Origin: an uncultured Halioglobus sp.
Lineage (GTDB): Bacteria; Pseudomonadota; Gammaproteobacteria; Pseudomonadales; Halieaceae
Length of the DNA: 8,912 nt
Direction of reading: 5' to 3'
NCBI GenBank assembly: GCA_905480565.1
Contig: CAJQQW010000150.1
Span: 1-8,912, forward strand
The notes beneath the pieces are model-generated. The model had not been told where the DNA came from. It searched no databases and worked only from the letters and a program-made list of their open reading frames with translations. A program made the translations under genes and the position numbers. Of the stretch, positions 7,634 through 8,912 are shown piece after piece (within the stretch, counting starts at the first letter, position 1; each line of letters begins with the position of its first letter).

Positions 7634-7876
7634 TTATTCCTGGCTGATCCGGATATCACCATTGAGGGAAAGACGAGTCGCCTCTGCCACGTTAGGTGCG
7701 GTTCCATGTATTCTGGAAGGTCGAAGTAAGGATACCGCGGTCAGGGTGGTGTGTGTTAAATCAATTAAGCCCCTTTCAGGAACGTCGGCAAGCAGGTTTT
7801 CCTCCGGTACGTTAGTGATGAAGATGCTAATGCGTTTCGCACTTATCCAAGAAAGCGTGATTATGCTGCAGCACAA
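7634..7876 (-). pseudogene. Possible C-terminal relic of a PhyH-type Fe(II)/2-oxoglutarate dioxygenase
   Basis: An open frame of about 80 codons begins, at best, with TTG and has no ribosome binding site. Its second half, with VSL then RPSRIHGTAPN then RLSLNGD, resembles the C-terminal core of phytanoyl-CoA dioxygenase-like enzymes. The distal iron-ligand His is in HGTAPN and the 2-oxoglutarate-binding Arg lies exactly 11 residues later, the same spacing as in human PhyH and EctD. The HxD motif that should lie roughly 100 residues earlier is absent, because coq7 occupies the DNA only 25 bases upstream. I infer a truncated, non-functional remnant. It could instead be an unrelated small protein or a chance open frame. 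Confidence 0.4.
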
Positions 7877-7901
7877 GGTTGGTTAAGGTACCTATACTGA
7901 A

Positions 7902-8462
7902 CTAGAAGCGCCTTGCTAACGCGACCGAGATTCGCGAGTTCACGGAAACCGTGGAAGACCAAATCGTAGATATTGGGGTGCATCGCTGCATGGGATAACG
8001 TTGAAGTGTATCGTTTTGGTGTGGTTCTTCGTCTGCACAAACTGACCGCAGCAGGGCATTTACGTCGCCCCTTTGCCCGGAGGTCTCAAGCTGAGAGATT
8101 TGGCTGCCATTTTGTAATATGACAAGACGTTCCACAGCATCGATGGCGGTAAAAACTTCTGGGCGACCAATCAGCGCAGGCAGTGCCCCCAGCATAAATC
8201 CCGCTATGCGCCCGACAGGCAGTAAAAGTCTGCGCTGGCTTGGCTTGAGCCATGCATCAAATGCAGCCATGTGCTCTTCTTCCTGATGTAAATGCTCAGC
8301 GGCGAATTCGCGCAACCGATGGTCTTTGCTTACCGCGATTATGCCCTGGTAAATAGCGACAGAACCAAGCTCCCCGGCGTGGTTTGATCGCAGCTCGGCC
8401 CGCAACCAGTCAGGCAATTTTGCAACGGGCGGCAGCGGCACCGCTTGCGTGGCCGGCGCCAT
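7902..8462 (-). CDS. coq7: Demethoxyubiquinone hydroxylase, COQ7 family (possibly degenerating)
   Basis: The 186-residue product matches the COQ7/CAT5 di-iron hydroxylase family, which converts demethoxyubiquinol to its 6-hydroxy form late in ubiquinone synthesis at the inner membrane. SNHAGELG (27-34) carries ligand Glu31, EEEH (61-64) gives the first ExxH pair, AIDAVE (106-111) gives Glu111, and DEEPH (144-148) gives the second ExxH (Glu145/His148). All ligands are therefore present. The hydrophobic membrane-contact segment around 82-100 (LPVGRIAGFMLGALPALIG) is also typical. Odd points: the usual His-Tyr pair after the third-helix Glu is replaced by a QN-containing stretch, and residues about 150-172 fit the family poorly, although the end (SRISVALARRF) fits again in the same frame. 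No ribosome binding site is evident before the ATG. The preceding ubiG relic overlaps its start. It may be functional or losing function. Confidence 0.82.
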   Translation of the reverse strand: MAPATQAVPLPPVAKLPDWLRAELRSNHAGELGSVAIYQGIIAVSKDHRLREFAAEHLHQEEEHMAAFDAWLKPSQRRLLLPVGRIAGFMLGALPALIGRPEVFTAIDAVERLVILQNGSQISQLETSGQRGDVNALLRSVCADEEPHQNDTLQRYPMQRCTPISTIWSSTVSVNSRISVALARRF

Positions 8463-8912
8463 CGCACCGGGCCGACAGCATGTAGTTGACAGCCTTGAAG
8501 GGTGACAGCGAGACCGAACTCTGCAGTGGATTTACCGCGAGCCCGGTGAGTTCACTTATAGAGAAACCGTTGTCGGCTAATAGTGCGGCCAGTTAGGCGA
8601 GACGAATAAACTTGCGCCACTAATGCGTACCGCGGGGCAGCCATCCTAAAGTATACTCTGAGCCAATGATCGCAACCAGATATCACAGCGGGTTTCGGTT
8701 TATAGTAACAACTAACTGGATGCTGCCTGGGCGACACAACTGACAACAGCGTCGAAAAAATCAGGGAGCTTGCTGACGTGCTCGATAACTTCCATCTTCA
8801 GCACGACATCAAATTCAGGGAGATGAGCTTGGTGATATCTCCAACCTGATAATCAATACTCAGACGCTGGCTCTCTGCACGCTCGCAAGCGCTTGCGATG
8901 TTTCGTGGCTAC
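8410..8912 (-). pseudogene. ubiG: ubiG relic (ubiquinone O-methyltransferase), frameshifted with internal stops, partial at window edge
   Basis: Three minus-strand frames together give a recognisable C-terminal half of UbiG, the SAM-dependent methyltransferase for the two O-methylations of ubiquinone synthesis. From the window edge, one frame gives NIASACERAESQRLSIDYQ. A shift near 8812-8830 leads to PEFDVVLKMEVIEHV, the UbiG post-motif matching YDVVTCMEMLEHV of E. coli. A second shift near 8735 leads to VVTINRNPL, then IIGSEYTLGWLPRGTH, WRKFI, LTGLAVNPL and AVNYMLSAR, the family's C-terminus. The last frame is interrupted by TGA (8685-8683), TAG (8622-8620, where the family has THDW) and TAA (8595-8593, where the family has ELAALL). 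The final frame runs on to a TGA at 8412-8410, inside the start of coq7. The SAM-binding GxGxG region would lie beyond the window. Two shifts plus three stops make a true pseudogene more likely than sequencing error. Confidence 0.88.

Noticed and set aside
8552..8746. 64-codon minus-strand open frame
   Set aside because: It is an off-frame reading of the ubiG relic; the UbiG blocks lie in a different frame over the same DNA.

Overview
The window looks like chromosomal DNA of a proteobacterium, probably a marine or plant-polymer-degrading gammaproteobacterium. The evidence is ubiquinone-pathway genes (COQ7-type hydroxylase and a UbiG relic), a family 2 carbohydrate-binding module, a lipoprotein di-heme cytochrome and a large secreted esterase-like protein. 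This placement is an inference; no rRNA or tRNA is present.

Left part (1-5702): a plus-strand gene enters from outside the window. It encodes an alpha/beta-hydrolase of the PhoPQ-activated/esterase type joined to a beta-sandwich and a C-terminal LamG/DUF1080-like jelly roll. After a 468-bp convergent gap come two minus-strand genes only 50 bp apart, apparently an operon read leftwards. The first encodes a secreted CBM2 protein with a large, unrecognised, His- and Trp-rich C-terminal domain. The second encodes an outer-membrane-type lipoprotein with an InlB-like repeat, an unrecognised middle domain and a C-terminal DUF1111/DHOR di-heme module. A perfect 8-bp inverted repeat lies just upstream of this operon. 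Together these genes suggest extracellular or surface processing of polysaccharide with a redox component. This is the best candidate in the window for an undescribed system.

Middle (5700-6350): about 650 bp without a convincing gene.

Right part (6351-8912), all minus strand: an intact NAD(P)-dependent dihydrodipicolinate-reductase-like dehydrogenase, then (moving upstream) a short C-terminal relic resembling a PhyH Fe(II)/2-oxoglutarate dioxygenase, a COQ7-type demethoxyubiquinone hydroxylase, and a clearly broken ubiG. The ubiG relic has at least two frameshifts and three in-frame stops, and its tail runs into the start of coq7. COQ7 and UbiG catalyse consecutive ubiquinone steps, so the segment looks like a decaying ubiquinone gene pair. 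COQ7 keeps its metal ligands but is degenerate in its last third.
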